The notes: generated from the sequence alone by a model not told the origin. A stretch of 64,000 bases of DNA from Pseudonocardia sp. DSM 110487 (GCF_019468565.1 NZ_CP080521.1:7626001-7690000); one strand, 5' to 3'. Shown: positions 24,653-33,277, numbered from the stretch's first letter. Program-made: numbers and translations.

Positions 24653-25654
24653 ATGGCCCTCAAGCTCGGCGCCTACACCGCCTGTCTGCACGACCGGACA
24701 CTGGCCGAGGCCCTCGACGTGCTGCGGACCAATGGCCTCACCTCTGTCGAGGTCAACACCGGAGGGTTCATCCCCGCCCCGCACTGCCCGGTGGACCTGC
24801 TGCTGACCTCGGCCCGCGCCCGCACGGAGTACCTCGCGGGCTTCGCCGAGCGCGGGATGGAGCTGACCGGCCTCAACTGCAACGGCAACCCGCTCAACCC
24901 GCTGCCCGGCGTCGGCCCGAAGCACGCCGACGACCTGCGCCGCTCCATCCGGCTCGCCGGCCTGCTCGGCGTGAAGCACGTCGTGACCATGTCCGGCACG
25001 CCCGGCTCCGACCCGGACGCGAAGTACCCCTCCTGGGTGGTGAACCCGTGGGACGGCGTCTACATGGACGTCCTGGACTACCAGTGGGGCGTCGCGGTCG
25101 AGTTCTGGACCGAGATCGACGCGCTGGCCAGGGAGAACGGGGTGCGGGTCGCCGTCGAGATGCACCCGCACAACCTGGCGTTCTCCCCCGTCACGCTCAA
25201 ACGGCTCGTCGACGAGATCGGCGCGACGAACGTCGGTGCGGAGATGGACCCGTCGCACCTGATGTGGCAGGGCATGGACGTCACCGCCGCGATCCGGTGG
25301 CTGGGCCCGCTCGTGTTCCACGCCGCTGCGAAGGACGCCATGCTCTGCCCGGGTGCCGACATCCGCGGCGTCCTGGACACCTCGTTCACTCGCGTACCGG
25401 CCGACGCGCAGGACAAGGTGCCCACCGGATACGGGTTCTGGTGCAATGCCTGGCCGGAGGATCCGGCGTGGAAGTTCGTCGCCGTCGGCGTCGGGCACGA
25501 CGTCGCCTACTGGACCGAGTTCTTGCGCGCCCTCGCCGAGATCGACCCGGACATGGCCGTCAACATCGAGCACGAGGACGCCTCCTTCTCCCGGACGGAG
25601 GGGCTCGCGCTGGCAGCGAAGAACCTGCACGCCGCTGCTGGAGGACTGCGATGA
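24653..25654 (+). CDS. Sugar phosphate isomerase/epimerase-type TIM-barrel protein
   Basis: The 333-residue protein is of the AP-endonuclease-2/xylose-isomerase-like barrel group. It starts MALKLGAYTACLHDRTLAEA, with metal-ligand segments 'VAVEMHPHNLAF' (Glu), 'VGAEMDPSHLMWQGMD' (Asp, His) and 'VFHAAAKDAML', and ends with 'NIEHEDASFSRTEGLALAAK'. It follows the Gfo/Idh dehydrogenase by 2 bp. The pairing of these two families is typical of sugar or inositol catabolic operons where ketoses are interconverted. The reading frame ends in ATGA overlapping a seven-codon ORF, the probable stump of a further gene. Confidence 0.9.
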   Translation: MALKLGAYTACLHDRTLAEALDVLRTNGLTSVEVNTGGFIPAPHCPVDLLLTSARARTEYLAGFAERGMELTGLNCNGNPLNPLPGVGPKHADDLRRSIRLAGLLGVKHVVTMSGTPGSDPDAKYPSWVVNPWDGVYMDVLDYQWGVAVEFWTEIDALARENGVRVAVEMHPHNLAFSPVTLKRLVDEIGATNVGAEMDPSHLMWQGMDVTAAIRWLGPLVFHAAAKDAMLCPGADIRGVLDTSFTRVPADAQDKVPTGYGFWCNAWPEDPAWKFVAVGVGHDVAYWTEFLRALAEIDPDMAVNIEHEDASFSRTEGLALAAKNLHAAAGGLR

Positions 25655-25789
25655 AGCTCGCCCTCGGCCGCTAGCGATTGATCACTTATCTCGCGCTGAG
25701 CATCGACGCTATAGTTGACACGTCAGCAAATCGTTGCCCGCGATCGTCTGCGGGGCACCGGCATCCCCGATCAAGACGGAGTTCAGTAG

Positions 25790-26701
25790 ATGTCCCTTGC
25801 AGTGCAGTTCTCCGAGTACGGCACCAGCGACGTGCTCCGTGTCGTGGACGTGCAGCCCCCGGCTCCGGGACCCGGTCAGGTGCGGCTCGCCGTCCGCGCG
25901 GCCGGTGTCAACCCCGCCGACTGGAAGACCGTCCAGGGCTGGATGCGCGACCAGTTCCCTCTCGAACTGCCCGCCGGCCTCGGGTTCGACGTGGCCGGTG
26001 TGGTGGACGCCCTCGGTGAGGGGGTGGCCGAGTTCAGGGTCGGCGACGAGGTGCTCGGAATGGCGCTCACCGGGTCCTACGCCCAGTTCGCGCTGGCCGA
26101 TTCCGGGGCACTGGTCGCCAAGCCGGCCACGGTCCCATGGGAGGTGGCGGGAAGTCTCGCCAGCGGGGGCGGCACCGCCTGGACCGCCCTCGACCGGCTC
26201 AAGGTCACCGAGGGCGAGACGGTGCTGATCCACGCCGCCGCCGGTGGCGTGGGCACCTTCGCCGTTCAATTGGCCGTGGCCCGCGGCGCCCGGGTGATCG
26301 GCACCGCCGGCGAGCGCAACCACGACCGGCTGCGCGAGTTCGGCGCCATACCGGTCACCTACGGCGAGGGACTGGTCGAACGGGTGCGGGCCGTCGCCCC
26401 CAACGGCGTCGACGCCGTCTTCGACGCCTCCGGCCGCGGTGAGATCCCGGACTCGATCGAGCTCGCGGGAGGCCCGGACCGTGTCCTGACCATCGTGGCC
26501 TTCGACGCTGCCGACACAGGCATCCAGCTTCACGTGGGCCATGCGGGAACCCAGGTCTACCGCGAGGTCCTGCGCCACGTCGAAGACGGACGCCTGCGCG
26601 TTCCGATCTCGCGCACCTACGCCCTCACGGAAGCGGCCGCCGCGCTCGACGAAAGCCGGGCGGGCCACGTGAGCGGCAAGCTCGTCATCCTGCCGGAGTA
26701 A
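25790..26701 (+). CDS. NADP-dependent quinone oxidoreductase-like MDR protein
   Basis: The 303-residue enzyme belongs to the zinc-free medium-chain dehydrogenase/quinone oxidoreductase group. It has the N-terminal GroES-like domain 'AAGVNPADWKTVQGWM' and 'LPAGLGFDVAGVVDALGEGV', the nucleotide-binding 'VLIHAAAGGVGTFAVQLAVA' (AxxGGVG) and a C-terminal dimer segment 'GHVSGKLVILPE'. Length is normal. It stands alone with its own promoter region, in which 'gttgacacgtcagc' may hold a regulator site, and is followed by a strong bidirectional terminator. The substrate is probably a quinone or enone. Confidence 0.93.
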   Translation: MSLAVQFSEYGTSDVLRVVDVQPPAPGPGQVRLAVRAAGVNPADWKTVQGWMRDQFPLELPAGLGFDVAGVVDALGEGVAEFRVGDEVLGMALTGSYAQFALADSGALVAKPATVPWEVAGSLASGGGTAWTALDRLKVTEGETVLIHAAAGGVGTFAVQLAVARGARVIGTAGERNHDRLREFGAIPVTYGEGLVERVRAVAPNGVDAVFDASGRGEIPDSIELAGGPDRVLTIVAFDAADTGIQLHVGHAGTQVYREVLRHVEDGRLRVPISRTYALTEAAAALDESRAGHVSGKLVILPE

Positions 26702-26762
26702 GGCGCGAGCCCGGCTCCACCGCTCCGCTGCCCACGGTCCGGCCGAGCGGCTCGAACATCTG

Positions 26763-26790
26763 GCCGGGCACCGGTCAGCCGGTGCCCGGC
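26763..26790. terminator. Bidirectional terminator hairpin
   Basis: A perfect 12-bp stem, GCCGGGCACCGG / CCGGTGCCCGGC, surrounds a TCAG loop. It lies between the convergent oxidoreductase (stop 26701) and CHAD gene (stop 26891). Confidence 0.85.
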
Positions 26791-26826
26791 TCAGGGGCGC
26801 TGAGATCATCGGTCGAGTGCGTACGC

Positions 26827-26840
26827 GGCCGGATATGGCC
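26827..26840 (-). repeat. Third copy of the GGCCATAT-type palindrome
   Basis: On the lower strand the sequence GGCCATATCCGGCC is preceded by GGCGCGTGACC, matching GGCGCGTTACC before the copy at 19598. This suggests a dispersed element, not chance. Confidence 0.5.
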
Positions 26841-26890
26841 GGTCACGCGCCGAACCGATGACCATGCTCCCGTCCCGGCCACCCGGAGCG

Positions 26891-27841
26891 CTACGCCGAC
26901 GGCGCCCGGTCGTGGGGGCGGCGGCTACGCGATAGCCAGACGCCCTTGTCGTGCAGGCTCCCCAGCCGGCGAGGCAGCTTGTTCACGACGCGGTCGATGC
27001 GGGCTTGCTCGAGCGTATCGAGCACGGAGTAGATGGCGACCGGATGGCCACCCGCCGCCGAGGCGGCATCGAGCTTGTGCAGCACGGGCAGTGTCACGAC
27101 GGCGTCCTGGTAGTCGCCGAGCAGGTCCTGGAGCTTCTTGGCCTGCCGGCTCAGCTGCCGGGCCGGTTTGCCGATCACCGGGGCGGCGATCTCGGTGACG
27201 TAGCGCAGGAGCTTGTCGGCCTTGCGCGCCTCGTGCAGCGCCTCGTCGCGGTCCGGCCCCGGCGGCAGCGCCTCGGCGACGGCCATCCGGCGGTCGAGTT
27301 TGTGCATTGCCTTGGCCACGCTCCTGGGCAGCTCCTTGACCGCGGGTTTCGCGGCGCGGGCGGTGAAGGGCGGGTCGGCCAGCAGCTGGTTGAGCGCCTC
27401 GCGCAGCGCGGCGTAGCGGCGGCTGGCCAGTGCGGCCTGGGTGACATGGGTGCCCTGGACGCTCCGCTGCCCCAGTTCCCGCTCGACGTCGGCGGCGACG
27501 TGGCACACGCTCGACTCGCGAGGCAACGCGCTGAGCAGCCGGTGCAGCTCTTTGATCATCGCGTGCGTGTCGTTCTCCTCGCCGAGCTGACGGCCCAGCC
27601 ACGCCAGCTCGGCGACCGCGGACCGGGTGGCTTCGGGATCGAGAACCCGGGAGAAGCCGCTGAGGGTGGAACGCAGCTGCCGGGTGATCACACGCATGTC
27701 GGTTACGGCGTCCGGCAAGCCGTCGAGTACCGCGTGTTCGGCGTCCCACAACTGCTCGGTCCTCGTGCGCAGCGCCTCCAGCACCACCTCGCCCGAAGAG
27801 AGGTCAGCGTCGTGCTTGGCGAATGTCGCAGTGCTCATCAC
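26891..27841 (-). CDS. CHAD-domain protein
   Basis: The 316-residue alpha-helical protein has the two CHAD repeats. The first starts 'LPDAVTDMRVITRQLRSTLS', where the normally conserved His of 'VHxMRVxxRRLR' is Thr. The second has 'LHEARKADKLLRYVTE' with the His kept, and 'KKLQDLLGDYQDAVV' is also typical. CHAD domains bind inorganic polyphosphate and are often linked to CYTH triphosphatases; none is present here. Its ATG overlaps the stop of the ABC exporter gene (ATGA), so it is the second gene of that operon and may be co-regulated by the divergent TetR protein. The functional link to the exporter is unexplained. Confidence 0.9.
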   Translation of the reverse strand: MMSTATFAKHDADLSSGEVVLEALRTRTEQLWDAEHAVLDGLPDAVTDMRVITRQLRSTLSGFSRVLDPEATRSAVAELAWLGRQLGEENDTHAMIKELHRLLSALPRESSVCHVAADVERELGQRSVQGTHVTQAALASRRYAALREALNQLLADPPFTARAAKPAVKELPRSVAKAMHKLDRRMAVAEALPPGPDRDEALHEARKADKLLRYVTEIAAPVIGKPARQLSRQAKKLQDLLGDYQDAVVTLPVLHKLDAASAAGGHPVAIYSVLDTLEQARIDRVVNKLPRRLGSLHDKGVWLSRSRRPHDRAPSA

Positions 27842-29715
27842 AGGGCTCCTGCCGTGGCGAGGCGGGCACGCCCGCCCTCCCGACCGGCCCGGTGCGGTGC
27901 CGGTGCCGGGGTGCCGGCGGCGAGGGGTTCGCGGGCCGCGGCGGGCATCGCGGGCTCGCTGACCAGAACGCCGCCACGGCGCAGGTGCACGGTGCGGGTG
28001 GCCAGCGCGGTCACGGCGGGCCGGTGGGTGGTCATGATCACGGTGCGGTCGTGGACCAGCCGGGTCAGCGCCTCGACGACCAGCTCCTCGGCGTGGGTGT
28101 CCAGCCCGGTGGTGGGTTCGTCCAGCAGCACCACCGGTGCGTCGACCAGCAGGGCGCGGGCGATACCCACCCGCTGGCGCTGCCCGCCCGACAGCCCGAT
28201 ACCGCCGGTGCCGACCACGGTGTCCAGGCCGTCTGGCAGCAGGTCGGCGAACTCGCTGACCAACGCAGCCTCGGCCACAGCGGCGACCTCGGCATCGGTG
28301 GCGTCCGGGCGTCCGTAGCGGATGTTGTCGGCCAGCGTGCCGGAGAAGAGGAAGGTCTCCTGCAGCACCATGGCGACCTGCTGGTGCAGCCAGCGCTCGG
28401 GCGTGTCGGGCACCTCGTGCCCGTCCAGCAGCACGTGGCCCCGCGAGGGCCGGTACAGGCCGCCGATCAGGGAGAGCAACGTCGACTTGCCGGCGCCGTT
28501 CTCACCCAGCAGCGCGATCCGCTCCCCGGACTCGATGGTCAGGTCGACCCCGTCGAATACCGGGCCCCGGTCGGGGTCGTACTCCAGTCCGACCTCGCGC
28601 AGCTCGATGCGGCCATCGACACGCGCCGGGAGGGGCTCGGGGGTGCCCAAGTGGTCGGCGGGCTGGTCGAGGATCCCGGCGATGCGCTCGGCCGACGCGG
28701 CGCCCTGGGCGAAGCTGGGCGCCAGCTTGGCCAGCGTCTTCATCGGCGAGAACATGTTCTTCAGGTAGCTGGTGACCACCACCAGCACCCCGACCTGCCA
28801 CCACGCGTTCAGTGCCCCGTAGCCGCCGACGAACAACACCAGCGCGGTGCCCACCGCGCCCACGAGCTGGAGGGTGGGGCTGAAGCGGGCGCTGATCTCG
28901 ACCGAACGCATCGACAGGCCCAGCACGCGGTCGTTCTGGACGCCGAACCGCTCGTCCTGCACCTCCTGGTTGCCGAAGGCGTGCACGGTGCGGACGCCCT
29001 GCAGCGACTCCGTGACCAACCCCGTCAGGTCGCCGACCGCGGCGCGCTTGCGGCGCGCGTTGTAGCGGGTCAGGCGGGCGAAGCGGTTGGCGGTGAGGTA
29101 CACCAGCGGGGCGACGACCAGCGCGATCAGCCCGAGCCGCCAGTCCACCGCGACCATCACCGCGCCGGTGCCGACCAGGGTGATCACCGCCGGGATGAGG
29201 TCGGTGAACAGGTCCCGGATGCTGGACTCCACCCTCGAGGTGTCGGAGACGACGCGGCTGGTGAGCTCACCGATGGTCTGGCGGTCGTGGAAGGCCATCG
29301 GCAGCCGCTGGGCGTACGCGAACACGTCGGAGCGGATGCGCGAGGTGACCCGCTGGCCGGCGCCGTTCATGAACACATCGCCCAGGTAGTCGAATACGCC
29401 GGAGGCGGCGGTGATCACCAGCACGGACGCTGAGGCGACGAGGAGCATGGCCAGCGGCGAGCCGCCGAACCATCCGGCGACGGTGTGCAGCATCCCGCCC
29501 TTGTTCTCACCCTGGAGCAGATCGTTGATCACCAGGGCCAGCGGCCATGGAGCGGCCAGGTCGGCGACCAGCTGCCCGCCACGCATCAGCACCCCCAGGC
29601 CCAGCGCCCGCCGCTCGGGCCGGGCGTAGTCCTTGAACCGCCACAGCTCGCGCAATGTGCTGATGTCCCGCGTCGACGGGGCGGCCGGCGGCTCGCCGGG
29701 GGTCTTCGTGCGCAT
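27838..29715 (-). CDS. ABC exporter, fused TM domain and ATPase (ABCB type)
   Basis: The 625-residue protein has six TM helices in residues ~30-310, including the typical coupling region 'FHDRQTIGELTSRVVSDTSR'. The nucleotide-binding domain contains Walker A 'LLGENGAGKSTLLSLIGG', Q-loop 'VAMVLQETFLFSGTLADNIR', signature 'LSGGQRQR', Walker B 'VVLLDEPTTGLDT' and switch His 'TTHRPAV'. The tail is Ala/Pro-rich. The ATG at 29715 has GGAG upstream; a GTG four codons earlier is possible. It is divergent from a TetR gene and translationally overlaps the CHAD gene. Probable role is export of a drug or lipid-like compound as a homodimer. Confidence 0.93.
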   Translation of the reverse strand: MRTKTPGEPPAAPSTRDISTLRELWRFKDYARPERRALGLGVLMRGGQLVADLAAPWPLALVINDLLQGENKGGMLHTVAGWFGGSPLAMLLVASASVLVITAASGVFDYLGDVFMNGAGQRVTSRIRSDVFAYAQRLPMAFHDRQTIGELTSRVVSDTSRVESSIRDLFTDLIPAVITLVGTGAVMVAVDWRLGLIALVVAPLVYLTANRFARLTRYNARRKRAAVGDLTGLVTESLQGVRTVHAFGNQEVQDERFGVQNDRVLGLSMRSVEISARFSPTLQLVGAVGTALVLFVGGYGALNAWWQVGVLVVVTSYLKNMFSPMKTLAKLAPSFAQGAASAERIAGILDQPADHLGTPEPLPARVDGRIELREVGLEYDPDRGPVFDGVDLTIESGERIALLGENGAGKSTLLSLIGGLYRPSRGHVLLDGHEVPDTPERWLHQQVAMVLQETFLFSGTLADNIRYGRPDATDAEVAAVAEAALVSEFADLLPDGLDTVVGTGGIGLSGGQRQRVGIARALLVDAPVVLLDEPTTGLDTHAEELVVEALTRLVHDRTVIMTTHRPAVTALATRTVHLRRGGVLVSEPAMPAAAREPLAAGTPAPAPHRAGREGGRARLATAGAL

Positions 29716-29861
29716 GGCGCTCTCCACTGCTGAAGGTCTGAACTGAAGATGAACGTGAATGTAGCAGTTAGCATCTGTATCACCACCTCTCAGTGGTAGT
29801 AGTCATAGCAGCCGCGACATCGGTGCTAGGATGGCGACAGACCGGACGGAGGACTGATGCC

Positions 29862-30419
29862 ATGGTCAGGACGGCAGGGCGGCGCGCGGATGCCGCACGC
29901 AACATCGCCACGGTTCTCGAGGCGGGGGCACGGCTGCTGACCGACGATCCCGGCGCCAGCATGTCGGCGATCGCCGCGGCGGCCGGGGTGGATCGCGGCA
30001 CGGTGTACCGGCACTTCGAGAACCGGGACGCGCTCGTGTGCGCCGTGCACCGGGCCGCGCTCGACGCCCTCGACGACGTCCTCGACCGCGCCCGGCTCGA
30101 GCACGCTCCCGTCGCGGTGGCTCTGCACCGGCTCGCGGAAGACCTGATCAGGGTGATCCGCCGCTACCCCATCAGCCCGGAACGGATGTGTGGTAACCCC
30201 GAGACGGGCAACCGGGCGAACGCGCAGCAGGACAGGGTGGCGCGTTTCCTCCGCCGCGCGGCCGACGAGGGCCTCATCCGCTCGGACCTGCCCGACGGGC
30301 TGGCCATGGCGCTCCTGCGACGGACCGTCGAAGTGCTCGCCGGACAGTCCGAGCTCGACCCCGCTGCCGCCGCCGACGTCGCCGTGCACACCCTGCTCCA
30401 CGGCATCAGCGCTTCATGA
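29862..30419 (+). CDS. TetR-family repressor
   Basis: The 185-residue protein starts MVRTAGRRADAARNIATVLE and has a TetR HTH ending 'GVDRGTVYRHFENRDALVCA'. The C-terminal ligand domain is short and Ala/Leu-rich. GGAGG lies nine bases before the ATG. It is divergent from the ABC exporter, with 146 bp between the starts containing a small inverted repeat, ACCAC-N6-GTGGT (29782-29797), that could be its operator. It probably represses the exporter/CHAD operon until an exported compound binds. Confidence 0.92.
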   Translation: MVRTAGRRADAARNIATVLEAGARLLTDDPGASMSAIAAAAGVDRGTVYRHFENRDALVCAVHRAALDALDDVLDRARLEHAPVAVALHRLAEDLIRVIRRYPISPERMCGNPETGNRANAQQDRVARFLRRAADEGLIRSDLPDGLAMALLRRTVEVLAGQSELDPAAAADVAVHTLLHGISAS

Positions 30420-30510
30420 GCGCCGCGAGAAGTACCGCTGGTCCGCCCGAGCGCGGGGTACGGAGCCATCTGTGGCGCTCGCTGGGCCTGCCTCGCAGGA
30501 GGTCCTCCGG

Positions 30511-30891
30511 TCAGGCGAAGGGGTAGGGGCCGAAGCGGCCCCAGGCCACCACTGCGGCCAGCACGATCAGCACCACGTTCGCGGCGATCGCGCGGGACTC
30601 CCCGCGCCGGGCGTGGGTGATCGCCGCCCCTGCCATCAGCAGGATCAGGCCGACGGCGGCCAGCGGCACGAGAACCGGGACGATGCCCAGCACGGCGGGC
30701 AGGATCAACCCGATCGCGGCCAGCACCTCGAGGGCGCCGATCGTCTTGAGCATGCCCGGGGAGAAGTCCTGCGCCCACGCCATGTTCGGCGACGCGGCGA
30801 GCTTCTCCTTCGGCTGGGCCAGCTTCATGCCGCCGGCGACCAGGAAGGCGACGGCGAGCAGGGCGGCGAGAATCCACAGAACGATGTTCAT
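30511..30891 (-). CDS. DoxX-family membrane protein
   Basis: The 126-residue protein has four hydrophobic segments and the DoxX pattern 'LLAVAFLVAGGMKLAQPKEK', 'QDFSPGMLKTIGALEVLAAI', 'GLILPAVLGI'. Members are thought to act with quinones or thiols at the membrane. It lies 48 bp after the NmrA-like gene on the same strand, so both are likely transcribed from the promoter at 31.9 kb under the MarR operator. Confidence 0.9.
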   Translation of the reverse strand: MNIVLWILAALLAVAFLVAGGMKLAQPKEKLAASPNMAWAQDFSPGMLKTIGALEVLAAIGLILPAVLGIVPVLVPLAAVGLILLMAGAAITHARRGESRAIAANVVLIVLAAVVAWGRFGPYPFA

Positions 30892-30939
30892 GAGCGTTCA
30901 CCAATCAAAGTCAGAAACGTGGACCGAGGTGTGCTCCGG

Positions 30940-31884
30940 TCAGGAGTTGGCGAACGCGTCCTTGTGCGCCGTCAGCCACAGCCCGAAGGTCTGAAGCTGC
31001 GGATTCAGGGCGCGGACGGCGTCGAGATCGCGAACGGCGTTGAACTGCGGCACTTCCGCGTAGTACTGGAACATGTTCCCCATTTCGACCGCGCCAGGGA
31101 ACGACTGCGCCCGGACCGCCTCGAAGGGCACCGCCACGTAGACCACCTCTTCGCCCAGGACAGCGCTGAAGCGCTCGGCCATCTGCGTTCCGGTCAGGTG
31201 CTCACCGGCGATGCTGATGGTCTGGCCGACCAGCTCGCTGCCACGCTCGAAGATGCCGTAGGCGGTCTTTCCGATGTCCTCGACCGCGATGCCGGCGAGC
31301 GGGCTGTCGCCCATGGCCAGGGCCAGCGTGAGCCGGCCGTCGGCGGCCCGAGCCGGTGCCATCGGGCCGAGGAGGTTCTCCCAGTAGAAGGTGGTGCGCA
31401 GGAAGGTGGTCGGCAGTCCGGCATCGGTGAAGAGTTGCTCGGCCTCGGCCTTGACGTCGAAGTGCGGCACCTTGTAGCTGCCCATCAGGGTTGGCATGCG
31501 CGCGTCGTTCAGTGGAATGTGCTCGCGGGTGTCGTCGAGCGTCGACCAGATCACATGGCGGAGCCCGACGGTCTTGGCCGCCCGCGCCATCGTCGCGGCG
31601 TCACTCTTCTCCCGGTCCGGGGACCCGTGCTCCCAGAAGTTGGTCACCAGGAACGCCCCGTACGCACCGTCGAAGGCCTTCGTCACGCTCGCCTCGTCGC
31701 TGATGTCGGCCTCGACCACCTCGGCCCCCAGTGCGGCCAGCTCCCGCGCCTTGTCCGAGGCCGCGTTGCGGGTCAGCGCCCGCACGGTGAACTCGCCACC
31801 ACCATCAGCCAGGATCGCTCTCGCCAGCCCGCCGCCCTGGGCTCCGGTCGCGCCGACAACCGCGATCACTCTCTGCTCTGCCAC
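30940..31884 (-). CDS. NmrA/HSCARG-like NAD(P)-binding protein
   Basis: From the GTG at 31884 (GAGGAG eight bases upstream) the 314-residue protein starts VAEQRVIAVVGATGAQGGGL, the GxxGxxG Rossmann motif of atypical SDRs. It has the NmrA-like middle region 'DGAYGAFLVTNFWEHGSPDR', 'AKTVGLRHVIWSTLDDT' and 'LPTTFLRTTFYWENLLGP'. These proteins bind NAD(P)(H) and usually lack the SDR Tyr-Lys pair, acting as redox sensors or as quinone/ylidene reductases. It is divergent from a MarR gene, and a 30-bp perfect palindrome lies in the shared promoter. Confidence 0.9.
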   Translation of the reverse strand: MAEQRVIAVVGATGAQGGGLARAILADGGGEFTVRALTRNAASDKARELAALGAEVVEADISDEASVTKAFDGAYGAFLVTNFWEHGSPDREKSDAATMARAAKTVGLRHVIWSTLDDTREHIPLNDARMPTLMGSYKVPHFDVKAEAEQLFTDAGLPTTFLRTTFYWENLLGPMAPARAADGRLTLALAMGDSPLAGIAVEDIGKTAYGIFERGSELVGQTISIAGEHLTGTQMAERFSAVLGEEVVYVAVPFEAVRAQSFPGAVEMGNMFQYYAEVPQFNAVRDLDAVRALNPQLQTFGLWLTAHKDAFANS

Positions 31885-31905
31885 GGTCTTCTCCTCTGCA
31901 GCAAG

Positions 31906-31935
31906 TACATGACACATCAGTTGATGTGTCATGTA
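31906..31935. promoter_or_regulatory. 30-bp perfect palindrome, MarR operator
   Basis: Arms TACATGACACATCA (31906-31919) and TGATGTGTCATGTA (31922-31935) surround a two-base GT. It lies between the NmrA start (31884) and the MarR start (31985). A related half-site, TGCATGACGTGTCA, follows at 31949-31962. Very likely the binding site of the adjacent MarR protein. Confidence 0.85.
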
Positions 31936-31984
31936 CAGTACGTAGGACTGCATGACGTGTCAACAGTCGGGTAGACTCGCCGCC

Positions 31985-32455
31985 ATGGGAGAAGAGACGC
32001 CCCCGTGGCTGAGCCCCGAGGAGCAGCACGCCTGGCGCAGCTTCATCCGCCTACACCAGAAGCTCGGCGCCACACTGGTCCGCGACCTGCAGGCGCACTC
32101 CAAGCTCTCGGGCGCCGACTTCGAGATCCTCGTCGCGCTCACCGACGTCCCGGAGGGCCGGCTACGGTTCCAGGACCTGGCCAGGACGGTGGAATGGGAG
32201 CAGAGCCGCCTGTCCCACCAGATCGCCAGGATGACCAAACGGGGGCTCGTGGCGCGCGAGGAGTGCGCCGAGGACGGACGCGGAATCTTCGTCGTCCTCA
32301 CCGCCGCGGGACGCGAGGTCATCGACGCCGCAGCCCCCAAGCACGTCGCCACGGTCCGGCGCCTCGTCATCGACGCCATCAGCCCGAACGAGCTGGCCAC
32401 CCTCGGGCAGATCTCCAACCACATCCTCAACCGGCTGGACAACGTGTCGTCTTGA
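31985..32455 (+). CDS. MarR-family regulator
   Basis: The 156-residue protein begins MGEETPPWLSPEEQHAWRSF and has the MarR winged helix: 'LSGADFEILVALTDVPEGRL', recognition helix 'LARTVEWEQSRLSHQIARM' and wing 'GLVAREECAEDGRGIFVVLT'. It resembles the MarR at 56.7 kb in architecture. It is divergent from the NmrA-DoxX operon with the 30-bp palindrome between. An in-frame ATG at 31952 lies too close to the operator and is less likely. It probably senses a phenolic or redox-active compound. Confidence 0.92.
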   Translation: MGEETPPWLSPEEQHAWRSFIRLHQKLGATLVRDLQAHSKLSGADFEILVALTDVPEGRLRFQDLARTVEWEQSRLSHQIARMTKRGLVAREECAEDGRGIFVVLTAAGREVIDAAAPKHVATVRRLVIDAISPNELATLGQISNHILNRLDNVSS

Positions 32456-32458
32456 GTA

Positions 32459-32686
32459 GCCGCGCCTGCCGCGACCCTCCCGGCCGGCACCCGGGCCCCA
32501 CTCACGCCACAGGAGGCCAGGATCGCCCGGCTCGCCGCCGAAGGCGCGTCCAATCCGGAGATCGCCGACCAGCTCTACGTCAGTCGCCGCACGGTCGAAG
32601 CACACCTGACGAAGATCTACTCCAAGCTCGGAATCAACTCCCGCACCCAGCTCGCGTACGCGATGCTCCACGACCTGGCCGGCTAG
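32459..32686 (+). pseudogene. Remnant of a LuxR-type HTH domain
   Basis: Directly after the MarR stop, and in the same frame, the sequence reads 'APLTPQEARIARLAAEGASN', 'PEIADQLYVSRRTVEAHLTK' and 'IYSKLGINSRTQLAYAMLHD' to a stop at 32686. This is a complete C-terminal LuxR/NarL helix-turn-helix as found in large ATPase-LuxR regulators, but it has no start codon or upstream part. It is the tail of a deleted gene whose break point is now fused to the MarR end. Confidence 0.8.
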
Positions 32687-32714
32687 GAGCTCGCGGTCGG
32701 CGTTGCCTCACCCC

Positions 32715-32765
32715 CGCAGTGGGTGGCCCCGGCCACCGCGACCCATGGCAGGCCCACCCACTGCG
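32715..32765. terminator. Stem-loop between LuxR remnant and TPR gene
   Basis: Arms CGCAGTGGGTGG and CCACCCACTGCG (perfect 12 bp) surround a 27-base loop that can itself pair weakly (ggcc). It lies between two converging units, so a terminator role is likely. Confidence 0.65.
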
Positions 32766-32800
32766 TTTCGCGTCCTCGACAGCGTGTCCTGCCGAGCCGG

Positions 32801-33136
32801 TCAGGAGACCAGTTCTCGGAACTGGGGACGAGGATCCAGCGCCGCAGCCACCCGGAAATGGACCTTTGCCTCGTCGTGCCGGCTGCGCCGCTGCAAAGTC
32901 CGGCCGAGCGCGAAACGCGCGTAGGCATCCGTCGGAGCCATCTCCACCACGCGCTCGAGAGCCTCCTGAGCCCGCGCAAGCTGGGCGGAGTGGTAGTAGG
33001 CGCGCCCCAGCAGCAGCTGCCCGCCCGCGTGCGTCCGCAGCTCGTCGGCCAGCGGCTCGAGCAGCCGCAGCGCCTCGAGTGGGTCGCCGGTCTCGAGGTA
33101 CAGCTCGGCGAGCCGGTAGCGCTCGGTCTCCTGCAT
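32801..33136 (-). CDS. Small TPR protein
   Basis: The 111-residue protein starts MQETERYRLAELYLETGDPL. It consists of three TPR-like helical pairs ('ALRLLEPLADELRTHAGGQL', 'LLGRAYYHSAQLARAQEALE', 'YARFALGRTLQRRSRHDEAK'). Proteins of this size and style are common in Actinobacteria and probably bind another protein. GAGGAGGACGC precedes the ATG. No clear operon partner. Confidence 0.8.
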   Translation of the reverse strand: MQETERYRLAELYLETGDPLEALRLLEPLADELRTHAGGQLLLGRAYYHSAQLARAQEALERVVEMAPTDAYARFALGRTLQRRSRHDEAKVHFRVAAALDPRPQFRELVS

Positions 33137-33277
33137 CGCGTCCTCCTCGGGCGCTCGATCGGACAGGCTCAGCGCTCAACCGTCAGCAGGGACCAGGTAT
33201 TTCGCGTCGCAAGTGGACCTTTCTCAGCTACGTCGCAGCGCGGACCGAGAGCGCGTCACGCTGTCGGGCGCCGCGGC

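Noticed and set aside
27823..29433. + strand ORF opposite the ABC exporter
   Set aside because: Antisense shadow; exporter motifs on the other strand are complete.
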